A stretch of DNA of 12,044 bases from Dethiosulfovibrio sp. (GTDB lineage Bacteria > Synergistota > Synergistia > Synergistales > Dethiosulfovibrionaceae), in NCBI GenBank assembly GCA_028709985.1, contig JAQUTB010000023.1:1-12044 (forward strand), in the 5' to 3' direction. The translations under genes and the position numbers were made by a program. Below, one piece after another: positions 1 through 7,137 of this stretch. Numbering within the stretch: the stretch's first letter is position 1; each line of letters begins with the position of its first letter. The notes beneath the pieces were generated by a model. That model made no database searches, was not told the origin of the DNA, and saw only the letters and a list, made by a program, of their open reading frames with translations.

Positions 1-200
1 TCTCCCATAGGATCGATAGTCCACCAGCCTTGACAACACCAGGATCCCTGGTTTACGTCGTAATAAATAAGGGCAGCCGAAACTTTTTGATCCCTGTAGT
101 TATCCAAAGTTACCTTTACAGCCTCGGCCTTGGACAGAGAGAAGAAAAGGCCCAACACGACAAGCAACGACACGACAAAAAAATTATGCATTTTTTTCAT
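1..200 (-). CDS. Exported DUF1036-like protein, partial (C-terminus beyond window)
   Basis: This is the 5' part of a minus-strand gene that runs off the left edge. It starts with ATG at 200, preceded by GGAGGA (208-213) with a 7-nt spacer. The 66 visible residues begin with MKKMHNFF, a hydrophobic stretch and a signal-peptidase-like end (SKAEA, about residue 26). A segment starting KVTLDNYRDQKVSAALIYYD follows, and then a G-W-W motif (GWWTIDP, about residues 57-63). The same order, an 'N-x-T/R...V-x-x-AL' strand then 'W..GW(W/Y)..DP', occurs in the neighbour at 246-716 and is typical of DUF1036 proteins. The two are therefore probably tandem paralogues with moderate divergence. This copy carries an adjacent Cys-Cys just before the GWW motif, which the neighbour lacks. 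It is probably the last visible gene of the operon that starts at 1925, 45 bp after the preceding stop. DUF1036 has no established function; the mature protein is presumably periplasmic or secreted. Confidence 0.75.
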   Translation of the reverse strand, partial: MKKMHNFFVVSLLVVLGLFFSLSKAEAVKVTLDNYRDQKVSAALIYYDVNQGSWCCQGWWTIDPMG

Positions 201-245
201 TTTATCGTCCTCCTTGTTTTTAATCACACCTTCAAGGCTAAACGC

Positions 246-716
246 TTAAGGCCTTAAGATAATCTTGCCCACAGCGGATGATCCATCTTCGCCAATTTCG
301 ACGTTGAACATACGAAAATCGACCAACTGCCCTCCCGATATAGCCTGATCCGAGGTCACAGTCTCAAACGCCTTTTTGGGATGTATCCATCCTTGGAGCT
401 CTCCTGGATTTCCTCTCCAGACGAGTCCATTGCCCTTAGCGTAATAGCCCATAGAGCCGACCTGGATGGCAGCACCGTCGATGCCGTTCCACAGGATCGT
501 CCTTGATTTTCCAGGATCCACGCCATACCATCCCTTGGTACCACCTTTATTATCAGATCCGTCTGCCCACCACATCAGTGCCACCGAGACCTTGACGGAT
601 GTCTTGTTGACCAGGGTGATCTTGGCAGCGGAGGCCTCGTGTGAGACGCACAGCAATGCCAACACGGTAAAAAGACAGACGCTTACCCTCTTGACCACAT
701 CGTTGACTCCAAACAT
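246..716 (-). CDS. Exported DUF1036-family protein
   Basis: The product has 156 residues. An N-terminal signal peptide (hydrophobic about residues 12-25, ending ...HEASA/A near residue 30) precedes the mature domain. That domain reads ITLVNKTSVKVSVALMWW, then GWYGVDPGKS (about 63-72), a YYAKGNGLVW segment and a GWIHPKKAFET segment. The pattern 'N-K-T-x..V-x-V-A...GW(W/Y)-x-V-x-PG...YYA...aF' is what I recognise as DUF1036. The biochemical role of that family is unknown, and it is usually a small secreted or envelope protein. The start at 716 is an ATG with AGGAGG upstream. The gene lies 24 bp after the DUF2442 gene and 45 bp before a second, partial copy at 1-200, so the pair looks like a local duplication in one operon. 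The stop codon sits within a perfect 14-bp palindrome (245-258), which has no T-tract and is not convincing as a terminator. Confidence 0.78.
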   Translation of the reverse strand: MFGVNDVVKRVSVCLFTVLALLCVSHEASAAKITLVNKTSVKVSVALMWWADGSDNKGGTKGWYGVDPGKSRTILWNGIDGAAIQVGSMGYYAKGNGLVWRGNPGELQGWIHPKKAFETVTSDQAISGGQLVDFRMFNVEIGEDGSSAVGKIILRP

Positions 717-740
717 TCTACGGATCCTCCTTTTTTATCG

Positions 741-1001
741 TCATTCATCTCTTTGTTTTTTGTCCACGAAAACGACGTCCATAAGTTCACGCGCCGTCAG
801 CCGAACCCTGCCGTCTTTCCACGAGATAGTTTCGCGATCGGTGGTGACCGACCGAAAAAGCTCCAGGTCCCTTAGGTCGCAAAATCTCGCGGTCTCAAGC
901 TTATGGGAGAGATCGACAACCATAACGCTTCCAGTCTCCATCTCCACGAACAGACGCCAGTCGTTGAGAGCGGTCACCGACTTGATAAATCCCACTTTCA
1001 A
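741..1001 (-). CDS. DUF2442-like small protein
   Basis: The product has 86 residues, no signal peptide and no membrane segment. The order of motifs matches DUF2442: an N-terminal V-x-x-LxDWRLFVE strand (about residues 9-20), an acidic 'E-T-G-S-V-M-V-V-D-L' strand (21-31), 'F-C-D-L-R-D-L-E-L-F' (40-49) and a late 'I-S-W-K-D-G-R' (59-65). The family usually has '...F.pLkDp.lF..v..d...I.WpnG'. DUF2442 proteins are small, often occur beside DUF4160 or toxin-antitoxin-like genes, and have no firm biochemical role. No such partner is visible here. The start is TTG at 1001, preceded by a run of AGGAGG repeats about 5 nt upstream; no in-frame ATG exists near it. The stop is TGA, which matters for reading the TGA in the selenoprotein gene at 11727. 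The gene lies 21 bp after the gene ending at 1023 and 24 bp before the DUF1036 gene, so it is probably co-transcribed with both. Confidence 0.65.
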   Translation of the reverse strand: MKVGFIKSVTALNDWRLFVEMETGSVMVVDLSHKLETARFCDLRDLELFRSVTTDRETISWKDGRVRLTARELMDVVFVDKKQRDE

Positions 1002-1022
1002 TACCTCCTCCTCTTTTTTAAG

Positions 1023-1925
1023 TCAGTAAACCCTTTGCCCCAAGGAGACGCCATCTCCAAAATCGATCCTGAAGACACCGTCGTCTCCTCCCTTGTTTAG
1101 GTATAGTCCTGAAAGGTCGTCAGCGACCTCGAAACAGGCGATCTCCCCGCTATCCAGCTCGAAGAGCCACGCGGAGACCGGCTTATCGTCCGTTATGGCT
1201 CGACCGTGAAACTCGCCGTCGCCCGATAGGGGAGACCCCAAGAGCCCTCTTGCGGCCTCGGAGATCTTGTCGATCGTCTCCCTGTCAAAAAACGGCTCGC
1301 CCTCCAGAAAGCGTTCCATCTGCCCCTCGGTAAGGGAGATCTCGGAGCTGACCTCCATGGCCCCCTCCTCATCTCGAACTTCCTCGGTGATGACAAACAG
1401 GTTACTATCCTCGTCGTAAACCTGGGTCTTTCTCCAGGTCAAGGTTGGTCGTCCATCGATCCATCGATACTCGGTCTCCTGATTATCGGTGGCGCTTCCA
1501 TGGGAAAAACCGATTATCCTTTTTGCCTCCGAGTCGAACCTGGGGCCGATGATCTCCTCCAAACTCTCGTCCCTTTCCAGTTTTCCGGTCTCAGGATTCC
1601 ACAGATAGAACAAGCAACACGGGTTGGGGACGTACAGGGTCTCTGTTATCATAAGATCGTTGAAACCATCGAAGTTAGCGTCGACCGAGGAAACACATAA
1701 AGAAGGATCGTTCTTCACCGCCTCCTCGAATATCTCGCACTGGATCTCGCTTATCACTTCGTCCTCGCTCCTGACGTAGAAGGTCTCGCCGTCGAAAGTA
1801 ACCGAGAGGGCAGGACCGTCATCGCTTACCTTGAAGATGAAGGCCGGCTCTGCCCCTGACGCCCCAGCTCCCATCATTACGGCGAAGGCCAGACCGGCCA
1901 GGATTTTTCTCAGGTATCTTTTCAT
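1023..1925 (-). CDS. Exported XAC2610-like / FG-GAP-type protein
   Basis: The product has 300 residues with a clear signal peptide (MKRYLRKILAGLAFAVMMGA..., cleavage near residue 24). The centre holds 'DANFDGFNDLMI' (about 82-93), an Asp/Asn-rich calcium-loop-like motif of the D-x-N-x-DG-x-x-D kind. It is followed by 'LFYLWNPETGKL' and 'AKRIIGFSHGSA'. This order (N-F-D-G-x-x-D-L, then a 'y-W-x-p-x-t-G-k' strand, then 'i-x-g') is what XAC2610-type and FG-GAP-like exported proteins show. Adjacent cysteines lie between the loop motif and the WNPETG strand. The function is unknown; a surface or periplasmic binding protein is the most that can be inferred. It is the first gene of the cluster that continues to the left edge. 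Its ATG has only a distant GAGGAG (about 12 nt), so translation initiation may be weak. No convincing promoter fits between the upstream terminator and this start, so read-through from 2051-4549 is possible. It ends in TGA. Confidence 0.62.
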   Translation of the reverse strand: MKRYLRKILAGLAFAVMMGAGASGAEPAFIFKVSDDGPALSVTFDGETFYVRSEDEVISEIQCEIFEEAVKNDPSLCVSSVDANFDGFNDLMITETLYVPNPCCLFYLWNPETGKLERDESLEEIIGPRFDSEAKRIIGFSHGSATDNQETEYRWIDGRPTLTWRKTQVYDEDSNLFVITEEVRDEEGAMEVSSEISLTEGQMERFLEGEPFFDRETIDKISEAARGLLGSPLSGDGEFHGRAITDDKPVSAWLFELDSGEIACFEVADDLSGLYLNKGGDDGVFRIDFGDGVSLGQRVY

Positions 1926-1965
1926 ATTTAGACAAACTCCTCTCCACAGTCACTTACGTCCCAAT

Positions 1966-2011
1966 AAAAAAAGGACGTCCCTTATCCTTATATCAGGATA
2001 AGGGACGTCCT
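1966..2011 (-). terminator. Rho-independent terminator after the LuxR/LAL regulator
   Basis: A perfect 17-bp inverted repeat (arms 1972-1988 and 1995-2011, loop 1989-1994) is followed on the minus strand by seven T's (complement of 1966-1972). It lies 39 bp past the stop of the regulator gene at 2051. Both arms contain the palindrome GGACGTCC, so the stem is unusually long and strong. Confidence 0.9.
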
Positions 2012-2050
2012 CGGTTTTCGGTACACCCTTTTCGGGTAGTCTTTGTGGCT

Positions 2051-4549
2051 TTAGCGGAGCAACAGGATCTTCTTTACATCCCTACGAGAGCTGACACCAA
2101 GTTTTTGAAATATGGATTTAAGATAAAATTTTACCGTGTTCTCGGAGAGAAAGAGCCTGTCCGCTATTTCCCGGTTGCTCAACCCCTCGCTCACCAGAAG
2201 GGCCACGTCATTTTCCCTGAAGGTCAGTCCCTCTGCGGCTTCTCTGCCTGAGAGGCTTTGTAGAACCCTCTCCTTGCCCAGGGAATAACGCTTTACGAGG
2301 GAGGAGACTTTATTCCTCTCGGAGCCCCAACTCTCCTCGAGAACGGCGTCGAGGGCATGTCCAAGGAGATCGGCGTTCTCGGCAAAGGGCAGCATGAGCC
2401 CATCCGGCATGGCCATGTCAAGAGCTCTGCCAAGGGCCTCAGCTCCGTCGGATTCTCTGCCAAGGCGATAATAGGCCACCGAAAGATAGATCCCCATGTA
2501 GATCTCCACCGACAGGTTTCGATATCTCCGCGCCGGGAACAGCAGCTCCTCGGATTTCAGGATTAGATCCCTCTCCCTTCCGGTCAGAAGAGCTAGACGA
2601 CCGTACACTATGCAGGAAAAGGGAACCGCAGGGGATGCCCCTTTAAGAAAGTCATCGGGACACACCCTGGCGGGAACTCCATCTGGGTCGCCCAGAAGGC
2701 AGGAGATAAAGCCCGTCGCCACCTCGGTTATACGGTTGGACAGGGCGTAGGATGACATACGAGCACAACGATCTCTCATCGCACGACTATCCGTGAAGAC
2801 CGGCCCGTCCCCTCTAAGCAGGGCGATCCTCTGCAACAAAAAAGCGGTACAGATATAGAGGCTGTCTTGGTTCAGTCGTTTAGTTATCTCCAACGCTCGA
2901 AGGGCCAATGGCTCAGCCTCGCCTTCATCCCCTCGATTCAGCAGAGCCTCCGCCCTGAATATCAACTCAGCCCCACTGCCGTTTCCGGAGGTAAGGGAAT
3001 TATACAGAGGGAGCCACCGATCCATGTCGGACAGCTCTCTGTTTAGTTCTCCAGCTTCGCTGTGGAACATGCCCAATACCGACGGCCACCCAAAGGTCCA
3101 TGGAGTGTCGGGTTTGAAAAGCCTGCTGTTAGGCCCTAAAAGCTCGTAGGCACGGCTGTGATCCTTTCCCATGGCCTCTATATCGTTATAAAAACCGAAC
3201 GACCTCGTTAGGTAGAGCTCGCCCCTGAGGGATCTACGGCTTTCCTCGTCCATGTCGCAGCCGTCCAGGACTGTCTCCATCTCCCGACAAAGACCGACAT
3301 ACAGCTCCACGTCCCCCAGGTTAAAGGCCTCAAAAGCCATGGAGATAAAGTTGAACGCGTAGTCGCATCGCATCTCGACGGTGGAGTTACCTACCGTATC
3401 CTGAAGAAATTTCAACATATATTCTCGCCCCGAGTCCAGGGTGGCCCTGGTCATGTCGGAACAGTGAAGATCCAGCGAGAGAATCCCTCGATAATCACGT
3501 ATGCGATAGAGAAAAAACAGGGCCTGGGTCTTATCTCCCTGAGAGGCACACCATCCCCCGGCGGCGGCCAGGACCCCCCTCTGAAAGGGCTCCGGCTCAT
3601 CCCGGATGGCGGAGCGAACGAAGTCCAGAAGTATTGCATGTAGAAAGTACCTACGGCTTTCGATGTCGTAGCGAACGAAGAGCCACCCCCTCAGCCTCTC
3701 TACTAAGCTATCAGGAGCCCGGTCAAGACCGAGAAGGAAGGACAGCTGTGGGACGGTAAAGCTGTCGAAAGGGGACAAACGGAACAGGACCTGACGATCC
3801 TCTGAGGAAAGCCCCTTCCAAAACAGCTCGTTTACAAGCTCGTGAATGCTCGATCTGCCCTCAAGAGATCCGGTTCGGGCATAGCCCACCAGTTGGAGGT
3901 ACAGCGCGGCAATCCATCCCTCCGAATAGCGGTAAAGGCGGCGCCTCTGATCCAAGTCCAGGTCCACCCCAGCCAGACCGTAATAACATCCTATCTCATC
4001 CTCCGTGAGACACAGATCCTCGTTCTCAACCCTGAGGACATTGGCGTTGCCCAAAATCGCCATCCCCCTAGAGGAGAGCTGTTGGGTGATGATAACCATC
4101 CTAAGGCCATCCCCACCGTGATCGACTAGAGCCCTCCATACCGACAGGGGAAGGCTTTTATGGATAAACTGGAAGTTATCGCAGACAAGGTAGGTTTCAT
4201 CTTCGCAAACCAGATCTAAAAGGGCTTGGGCTATCTCTCCCTGGTTGTCCTCCACGGGAAACCCAAGGTGTAAGAGGCGAGATCCAACGTAGGGGTCTAT
4301 CTCCCCCAATACACGGCAAAACCTGGTCCAGCCCAAAGTGCCAGGCTCCTCACTGGCGACGAACCAACGGACCGAAGCGAGATCCATATCCGGCCGATTG
4401 AAAAAATCCTGTATGGCCGTCGTTTTGCCTGCACCGGAGGGAGCCTCTATAAACGTAGTCCTGAAATCGCGAATCAGCCTCAATTTGGCCATCAACCTAT
4501 CGGAACAGTAGTGGACCTGAGGGCGATAATCCTTACGTGGACACCCCAA
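2051..4549 (-). CDS. MalT/LAL-type LuxR-family transcriptional activator
   Basis: This is a large ATP-binding regulator of the LAL (large ATP-binding LuxR) class, 832 residues from the chosen start. A MalT-like N-terminus 'P-R-K-D-Y-R-P-Q-V' comes first. It is followed by a Walker A motif APSGAGKTT (about residues 36-44) and a Walker-B-like YLVCDNF (Asp about 124). A long helical region about 330-770, TPR-like in this family, precedes the C-terminal LuxR helix-turn-helix (about 775-824: LTFRENDVALL...GLSNREIADRLF...TVK..L..IFQKLGVSSR). In the family, a ligand and ATP drive oligomerisation and activation. I prefer the TTG at 4549: AGGAGG (4557-4562) lies 7 nt upstream, and the protein then begins just where MalT-type proteins begin. 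The same frame extends upstream to a TTG at 4627, but without a good ribosome site. The neighbour at 4686-5630 is a solute-binding protein, which makes a nutrient-linked role plausible. The target genes are unknown. Confidence 0.88.
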   Translation of the reverse strand: MGCPRKDYRPQVHYCSDRLMAKLRLIRDFRTTFIEAPSGAGKTTAIQDFFNRPDMDLASVRWFVASEEPGTLGWTRFCRVLGEIDPYVGSRLLHLGFPVEDNQGEIAQALLDLVCEDETYLVCDNFQFIHKSLPLSVWRALVDHGGDGLRMVIITQQLSSRGMAILGNANVLRVENEDLCLTEDEIGCYYGLAGVDLDLDQRRRLYRYSEGWIAALYLQLVGYARTGSLEGRSSIHELVNELFWKGLSSEDRQVLFRLSPFDSFTVPQLSFLLGLDRAPDSLVERLRGWLFVRYDIESRRYFLHAILLDFVRSAIRDEPEPFQRGVLAAAGGWCASQGDKTQALFFLYRIRDYRGILSLDLHCSDMTRATLDSGREYMLKFLQDTVGNSTVEMRCDYAFNFISMAFEAFNLGDVELYVGLCREMETVLDGCDMDEESRRSLRGELYLTRSFGFYNDIEAMGKDHSRAYELLGPNSRLFKPDTPWTFGWPSVLGMFHSEAGELNRELSDMDRWLPLYNSLTSGNGSGAELIFRAEALLNRGDEGEAEPLALRALEITKRLNQDSLYICTAFLLQRIALLRGDGPVFTDSRAMRDRCARMSSYALSNRITEVATGFISCLLGDPDGVPARVCPDDFLKGASPAVPFSCIVYGRLALLTGRERDLILKSEELLFPARRYRNLSVEIYMGIYLSVAYYRLGRESDGAEALGRALDMAMPDGLMLPFAENADLLGHALDAVLEESWGSERNKVSSLVKRYSLGKERVLQSLSGREAAEGLTFRENDVALLVSEGLSNREIADRLFLSENTVKFYLKSIFQKLGVSSRRDVKKILLLR

Positions 4550-4646
4550 CCCGTCGCCTCCTAAATGAAACCATCGTATTTTAGACCTCTTTGTGCTAAG
4601 AGCACTCAAAAAACATACTATAGCCAACCGCCTAGAAATTATAACA

Positions 4647-4683
4647 GATCAGGTCAGGCGAAAACTTTCCGCCTGACCTGATC
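4647..4683 (-). terminator. Hairpin after the solute-binding protein gene, probable terminator
   Basis: A perfect 14-bp inverted repeat (4647-4660 and 4670-4683, 9-nt loop) sits 2 bp beyond the TAA of the gene ending at 4686. The minus-strand tail is T/A-rich (TGTTATAATTT) but not a clean T-run, so termination may be partial. Confidence 0.6.
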
Positions 4684-4685
4684 GT

Positions 4686-5630
4686 TTAGTCCACAAACTC
4701 CACTATCGTTCCCGTCGCGTCACGTTTTTGGCGCAAAAATTTATCCATGTCAAACTTGTCGTCGTCAACCAGTTTAGAGAGGTCTTCCTCCCTTATGTCG
4801 CCCTGTGGGTCATGTATGGCCGACCTTGGGACGTTATTCCTTCCGTAGAGCTTCTCGTATATCTCCATGTAGGTTCCGTTTTTCTTGATGGCACTCAGAC
4901 CTTCGTTGAACTTACCCTCGTAGTATGCTCCTTTGGGATCCTTGCCCTTGAAGGCCATATACTGGGGAACGTAGACCCAGACGTTGACGAACCCCCAGTT
5001 TTTAAGGTCCTCTGGATCTTCCTCCGTCACAACGAGATATGGTGTGACTCCTAGAACCTCAAACCCAAGTTTATACCGACCACCCTTGACCATCCTCATG
5101 GTCTGCTGCGGACTGAATGACCGGACCTCCACCGCTCCCTTGAATCCACCCTCGGTATATGGATCATACCCTCCGTAGCTCAGTATGGCCATGCTGGGGT
5201 CTAGCTGGGAGAAATTCGTCACGGATTCAAGGCCTTTTATCTCCGCCTCTGTTAGATTGGGCTTATAGTACATCAGCCCAATAGGGACGTTCCAGTATAC
5301 CTGTCGCCGAACGTCAAGCTCTTTGTTTTTAGCCTCATCGGTGATAGTCTCACCGTCAGCACACACGGCAAACTTGCAATCGTAAAAATCCTCTACCGTG
5401 CGGAGGGGGGGAAGTATAGCGATATCGGCTACCAGGCCAGCGGCGTAGAAGGCCTCCCTAGCTAGATAGTTCTGAAAACCCGATTGATCGGGGTTCTGAT
5501 AGGGGGGATACTGGTGACCCACTACGTTGACCTTTTCGATCTCCTTTTCGCTTGGAAAGGCAGCTCCACCTATGGCAAACACCATGATCAGACAGACTAC
5601 AGCACCAATGCCCAGCTTACTAATTTTCAC
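4686..5630 (-). CDS. Periplasmic solute-binding protein, family 3 (amino-acid type), orphan
   Basis: The product has 314 residues with an N-terminal signal peptide (hydrophobic 7-24, ending near GGAAF). The mature part has the layout of bacterial extracellular solute-binding family 3. It runs 'VNVVGHQYPPYQNPD' (about 34-48), an early 'F-Q-N-Y-L-A-R-E-A' helix, a central 'GLMYYKP' strand, and 'GLSAIKKNGTYMEIYEKLYG' near the C-terminus; the last is the classic 'al-k-k-n-G-t-y-x-x-I-y-x-k-w-G' ending. The family captures amino acids or similar small molecules for ABC importers. No permease or ATPase gene lies next to it, so it is an orphan binding subunit or serves a transporter elsewhere. Cys85 and Cys90 sit close together (D-C-K-F-A-V-C) and could form a disulphide. 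The start is GTG at 5630, with AAAGGAGGG ending 6 nt upstream. A MalT-type regulator gene follows it on the same strand. Confidence 0.82.
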   Translation of the reverse strand: MKISKLGIGAVVCLIMVFAIGGAAFPSEKEIEKVNVVGHQYPPYQNPDQSGFQNYLAREAFYAAGLVADIAILPPLRTVEDFYDCKFAVCADGETITDEAKNKELDVRRQVYWNVPIGLMYYKPNLTEAEIKGLESVTNFSQLDPSMAILSYGGYDPYTEGGFKGAVEVRSFSPQQTMRMVKGGRYKLGFEVLGVTPYLVVTEEDPEDLKNWGFVNVWVYVPQYMAFKGKDPKGAYYEGKFNEGLSAIKKNGTYMEIYEKLYGRNNVPRSAIHDPQGDIREEDLSKLVDDDKFDMDKFLRQKRDATGTIVEFVD

Positions 5631-5751
5631 AAAAATCCCTCCTTTGCAGTTTTATGGTCCCCTATAGACTCTCTCTGACGCTCCAACATCCCAGCGGATG
5701 TATCAATACAAAGCTAGCACAAAGGGAGAATGCAAACAAGTCCCACTAAAC

Positions 5752-5795
5752 AAAAAAATAGGACCTCTTCAAAAATTTGAAAAGGTCCTATTTTT
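5752..5795 (-). terminator. Rho-independent terminator after the 148-residue protein gene
   Basis: A 13-bp perfect stem (5754-5766 with 5783-5795) continues after one mismatch into a further 6-bp stem around an AA loop. The minus-strand side ends in seven T's (complement of 5752-5758). The right arm also ends in TTTTT on the plus strand, so the structure could work in both directions. It overlaps the TAA of the gene ending at 5794. Confidence 0.9.
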
Positions 5796-6240
5796 ATTCA
5801 AGTTCTGCTATCTCTTTAAGGACTGGCTTTAAAAACCTGACGCTCCTGCGTTTACGGCCCAATATTCCGGGATCGAAGAATATAATTTGAACCGGCTCGC
5901 TCAGGGTAACTCCGACCCTTACGCCCTCTGGTATATCGACAACCTGAAAGGCCGCCAAATATCTGGTCCCCTGAAAGAGACCGTCTCTTTTGCTGAAGAT
6001 CAACCCCTCTTCCGAATGGGAAAACAGGGAGAAATCCCTCGATACCATCGATCTCTCTATTCTGGACAAAACTACATCTCTGGGGACGGCTATGTCCAAA
6101 GAGGCCTCAAGCTCGGCAAACGCGCTGTCGAACAGAATTTTACAGACCGGAAAAGCCAGGTTAGACGTTACCTCCGAGCCAAATGCCGCTCCAAAGGACA
6201 AAAAAAACATAGACAACAACAACGACAACGATCTCAACAA
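5794..6240 (-). CDS. Small exported protein of unknown function, TetR-linked
   Basis: I do not recognise this 148-residue protein. It begins with a signal-peptide-like stretch (MLRSLSLLLSMFFLSFGAAFGS, cleavage near residue 22). The rest has alternating hydrophobic strands: 'VVLSRIERSMVSRDFSLFSHSEE' then 'GLIFSKRDG', 'YLAAFQVVDIPEGVRVGVTL' and a basic C-terminal helix with KRRSVRFLKPVLKEIAELE. The helix-then-sheet pattern resembles small lipoprotein or periplasmic folds, but that is only a shape guess. The start is TTG at 6240: AGGAGG is 6 nt upstream and no closer ATG makes sense. The gene starts 10 bp after the TetR stop and its ribosome site overlaps the end of that gene, so the two are almost surely co-transcribed and perhaps translationally coupled. 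It may therefore be part of the response controlled by that TetR protein. A strong terminator follows at once. Confidence 0.7.
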   Translation of the reverse strand: MLRSLSLLLSMFFLSFGAAFGSEVTSNLAFPVCKILFDSAFAELEASLDIAVPRDVVLSRIERSMVSRDFSLFSHSEEGLIFSKRDGLFQGTRYLAAFQVVDIPEGVRVGVTLSEPVQIIFFDPGILGRKRRSVRFLKPVLKEIAELE

Positions 6241-6250
6241 AATAGTCCTC

Positions 6251-6952
6251 CTAGGGATATATCCCTCTATCGGTCAAAACGGAGGCAATCCCCCCTAAAT
6301 CGAAGGATTTGACTGACCCCTCATTAAGTCCCAATATAGCGGCCAAAGTCCTGTCAAACAACGCCACCTTTTTCTCCGCTCTCGATAAAAAATCGGAGAA
6401 ATTCCCCTCGGAACAAAAAAGCGCCGCTACGGACTCCCAGACTCCAGCCCCCATATAGACTATCAACTCCGCAACGTCCTCTGAATCTTGGACGGAAAAA
6501 ACCCCTTCGTCAATCCCCTGGTCGATGATCTGGACCAACAAAGCCCTGTCCCTTTCCATACACCACTTTCTCATTTTGTTGCGAAGCACTAAATTGCTCT
6601 CATTCCAGAAGGACAAAAGAAGAAAGTTGAGGAGTTTAGCGTTATCCGATCTCCAGTGGTAGGCTATGGAAAACGATTCGTTGAGCTTAGCGACCGCATC
6701 CATAGAAGAGCTTACAATACCGGATATACGAGAATAAACTGGATCAAGCATTTTTTTGATCAGAACATCGATCAAGTCCTCTTTTGAGTTAAAATAATGA
6801 TAAAAACTTCCTTTAGACGCCCCGGCGTCGTGAAGGATCATGTCCACAGAGACTCTTTCGTATCCCTCATCCAAAAAGAGCTGTTTGGCTGAGTTTAGAA
6901 TATCTCCCTTTACGTCTCTGACACCGTCCCTTCGCAAGCGCACCACCCCCAT
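6251..6952 (-). CDS. TetR/AcrR-family transcriptional regulator
   Basis: The product has 233 residues. The N-terminal TetR DNA-binding domain is clear: 'ILNSAKQLFLDEGYERVSV' (about 18-36) then 'ILHDAGASKGSFYHYFNSKEDL' (39-60), the standard helix-turn-helix with the G-x-F-Y-x-Y-F signature. The remaining ~170 residues are the variable ligand-binding half, with no recognisable ligand. Its likely operators are the two overlapping palindromes TAGAC-N5-GTCTA at 7045-7072 upstream of this gene. A third copy lies at the nitroreductase promoter (7886-7900), which argues for autoregulation plus control of that oxidoreductase. ATG at 6952 gives the full domain but lacks a clear ribosome site. A TTG five codons in, preceded by a G-rich run, is an alternative that would remove only five residues. 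The ~90-nt leader contains a weak 6-bp hairpin (6972-6997) of unclear meaning. Confidence 0.88.
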   Translation of the reverse strand: MGVVRLRRDGVRDVKGDILNSAKQLFLDEGYERVSVDMILHDAGASKGSFYHYFNSKEDLIDVLIKKMLDPVYSRISGIVSSSMDAVAKLNESFSIAYHWRSDNAKLLNFLLLSFWNESNLVLRNKMRKWCMERDRALLVQIIDQGIDEGVFSVQDSEDVAELIVYMGAGVWESVAALFCSEGNFSDFLSRAEKKVALFDRTLAAILGLNEGSVKSFDLGGIASVLTDRGIYP

Positions 6953-7044
6953 AAAAGCCGAATCTTGGGTCTTAGCCTGTGAGCAGTTTATGGCTAAAGA
7001 GGTTATACATTTTTTTCCAAATAGACATTTCGTGTTCCCCCCTA

Positions 7045-7059
7045 TAGACCATTGGTCTA
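7045..7059. promoter_or_regulatory. Operator O1, TAGAC-N5-GTCTA, upstream of TetR gene
   Basis: TAGACCATTGGTCTA is a 7+1+7 palindrome. It shares the two TA bases 7058-7059 with the next site, O2. Both lie within the region expected for the TetR gene promoter. Confidence 0.75.
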
Positions 7060-7072
7060 GACTGATAGTCTA
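7058..7072. promoter_or_regulatory. Operator O2, TAGAC-N5-GTCTA, overlapping O1
   Basis: TAGACTGATAGTCTA has the same half-sites and the same 5-bp spacer as O1. Its centre is 13 bp from that of O1. The outer flanks are also symmetric: CCTATAGAC at 7041-7049 and GTCTATAGG at 7068-7076. The double site could allow cooperative binding by two dimers. Confidence 0.75.
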
Positions 7073-7073
7073 T

Positions 7074-7102
7074 AGGCTATCACACGAAGCCCCAGCTGTA
7101 AA
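7074..7102 (-). promoter_or_regulatory. Possible TetR promoter (weak)
   Basis: On the minus strand TTTACA (7102-7097) could be a -35 box. It is followed 17 bp later by TAGCCT (7079-7074), a poor -10 that abuts operator O2. Only the position next to the operators supports it. Confidence 0.3.
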
Positions 7103-7104
7103 GT

Positions 7105-7121
7105 CCCCTGAATGACAGGGG
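7105..7121 (-). terminator. Weak hairpin after nitroreductase gene
   Basis: CCCCTG (7105-7110) and CAGGGG (7116-7121) form a 6-bp GC-rich stem with a 5-nt loop, 17 bp past the nitroreductase stop. The minus-strand tail is only ACTTTA, so it may be a leaky terminator that lets some transcripts reach the TetR gene. Confidence 0.4.
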
Positions 7122-7137
7122 GAGCCCATCGTGGGGT

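Noticed and set aside
245..258. Perfect palindrome CTTAAGGCCTTAAG at the end of the DUF1036 gene
   Set aside because: There is no T-run after it, and a short ribosome-site-led gene follows at once; it is more likely chance or a weak structure than a terminator.
466..1029. Plus-strand open frame of 187 codons
   Set aside because: It is antisense to the DUF1036 and DUF2442 genes, Ser/Thr-rich and featureless, and has no ribosome site.
5661..5669. CCTATAGAC, identical to half of the extended TetR operator, upstream of the solute-binding protein gene
   Set aside because: The matching second half-site is absent, so I do not count it as an operator.
6972..6997. TTAGCC/GGCTAA hairpin in the TetR leader with a possible 12-codon leader frame on the minus strand
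   Set aside because: The stem is short with a 14-nt loop, and the tiny frame has only a poor ribosome site; too weak to call an attenuator.
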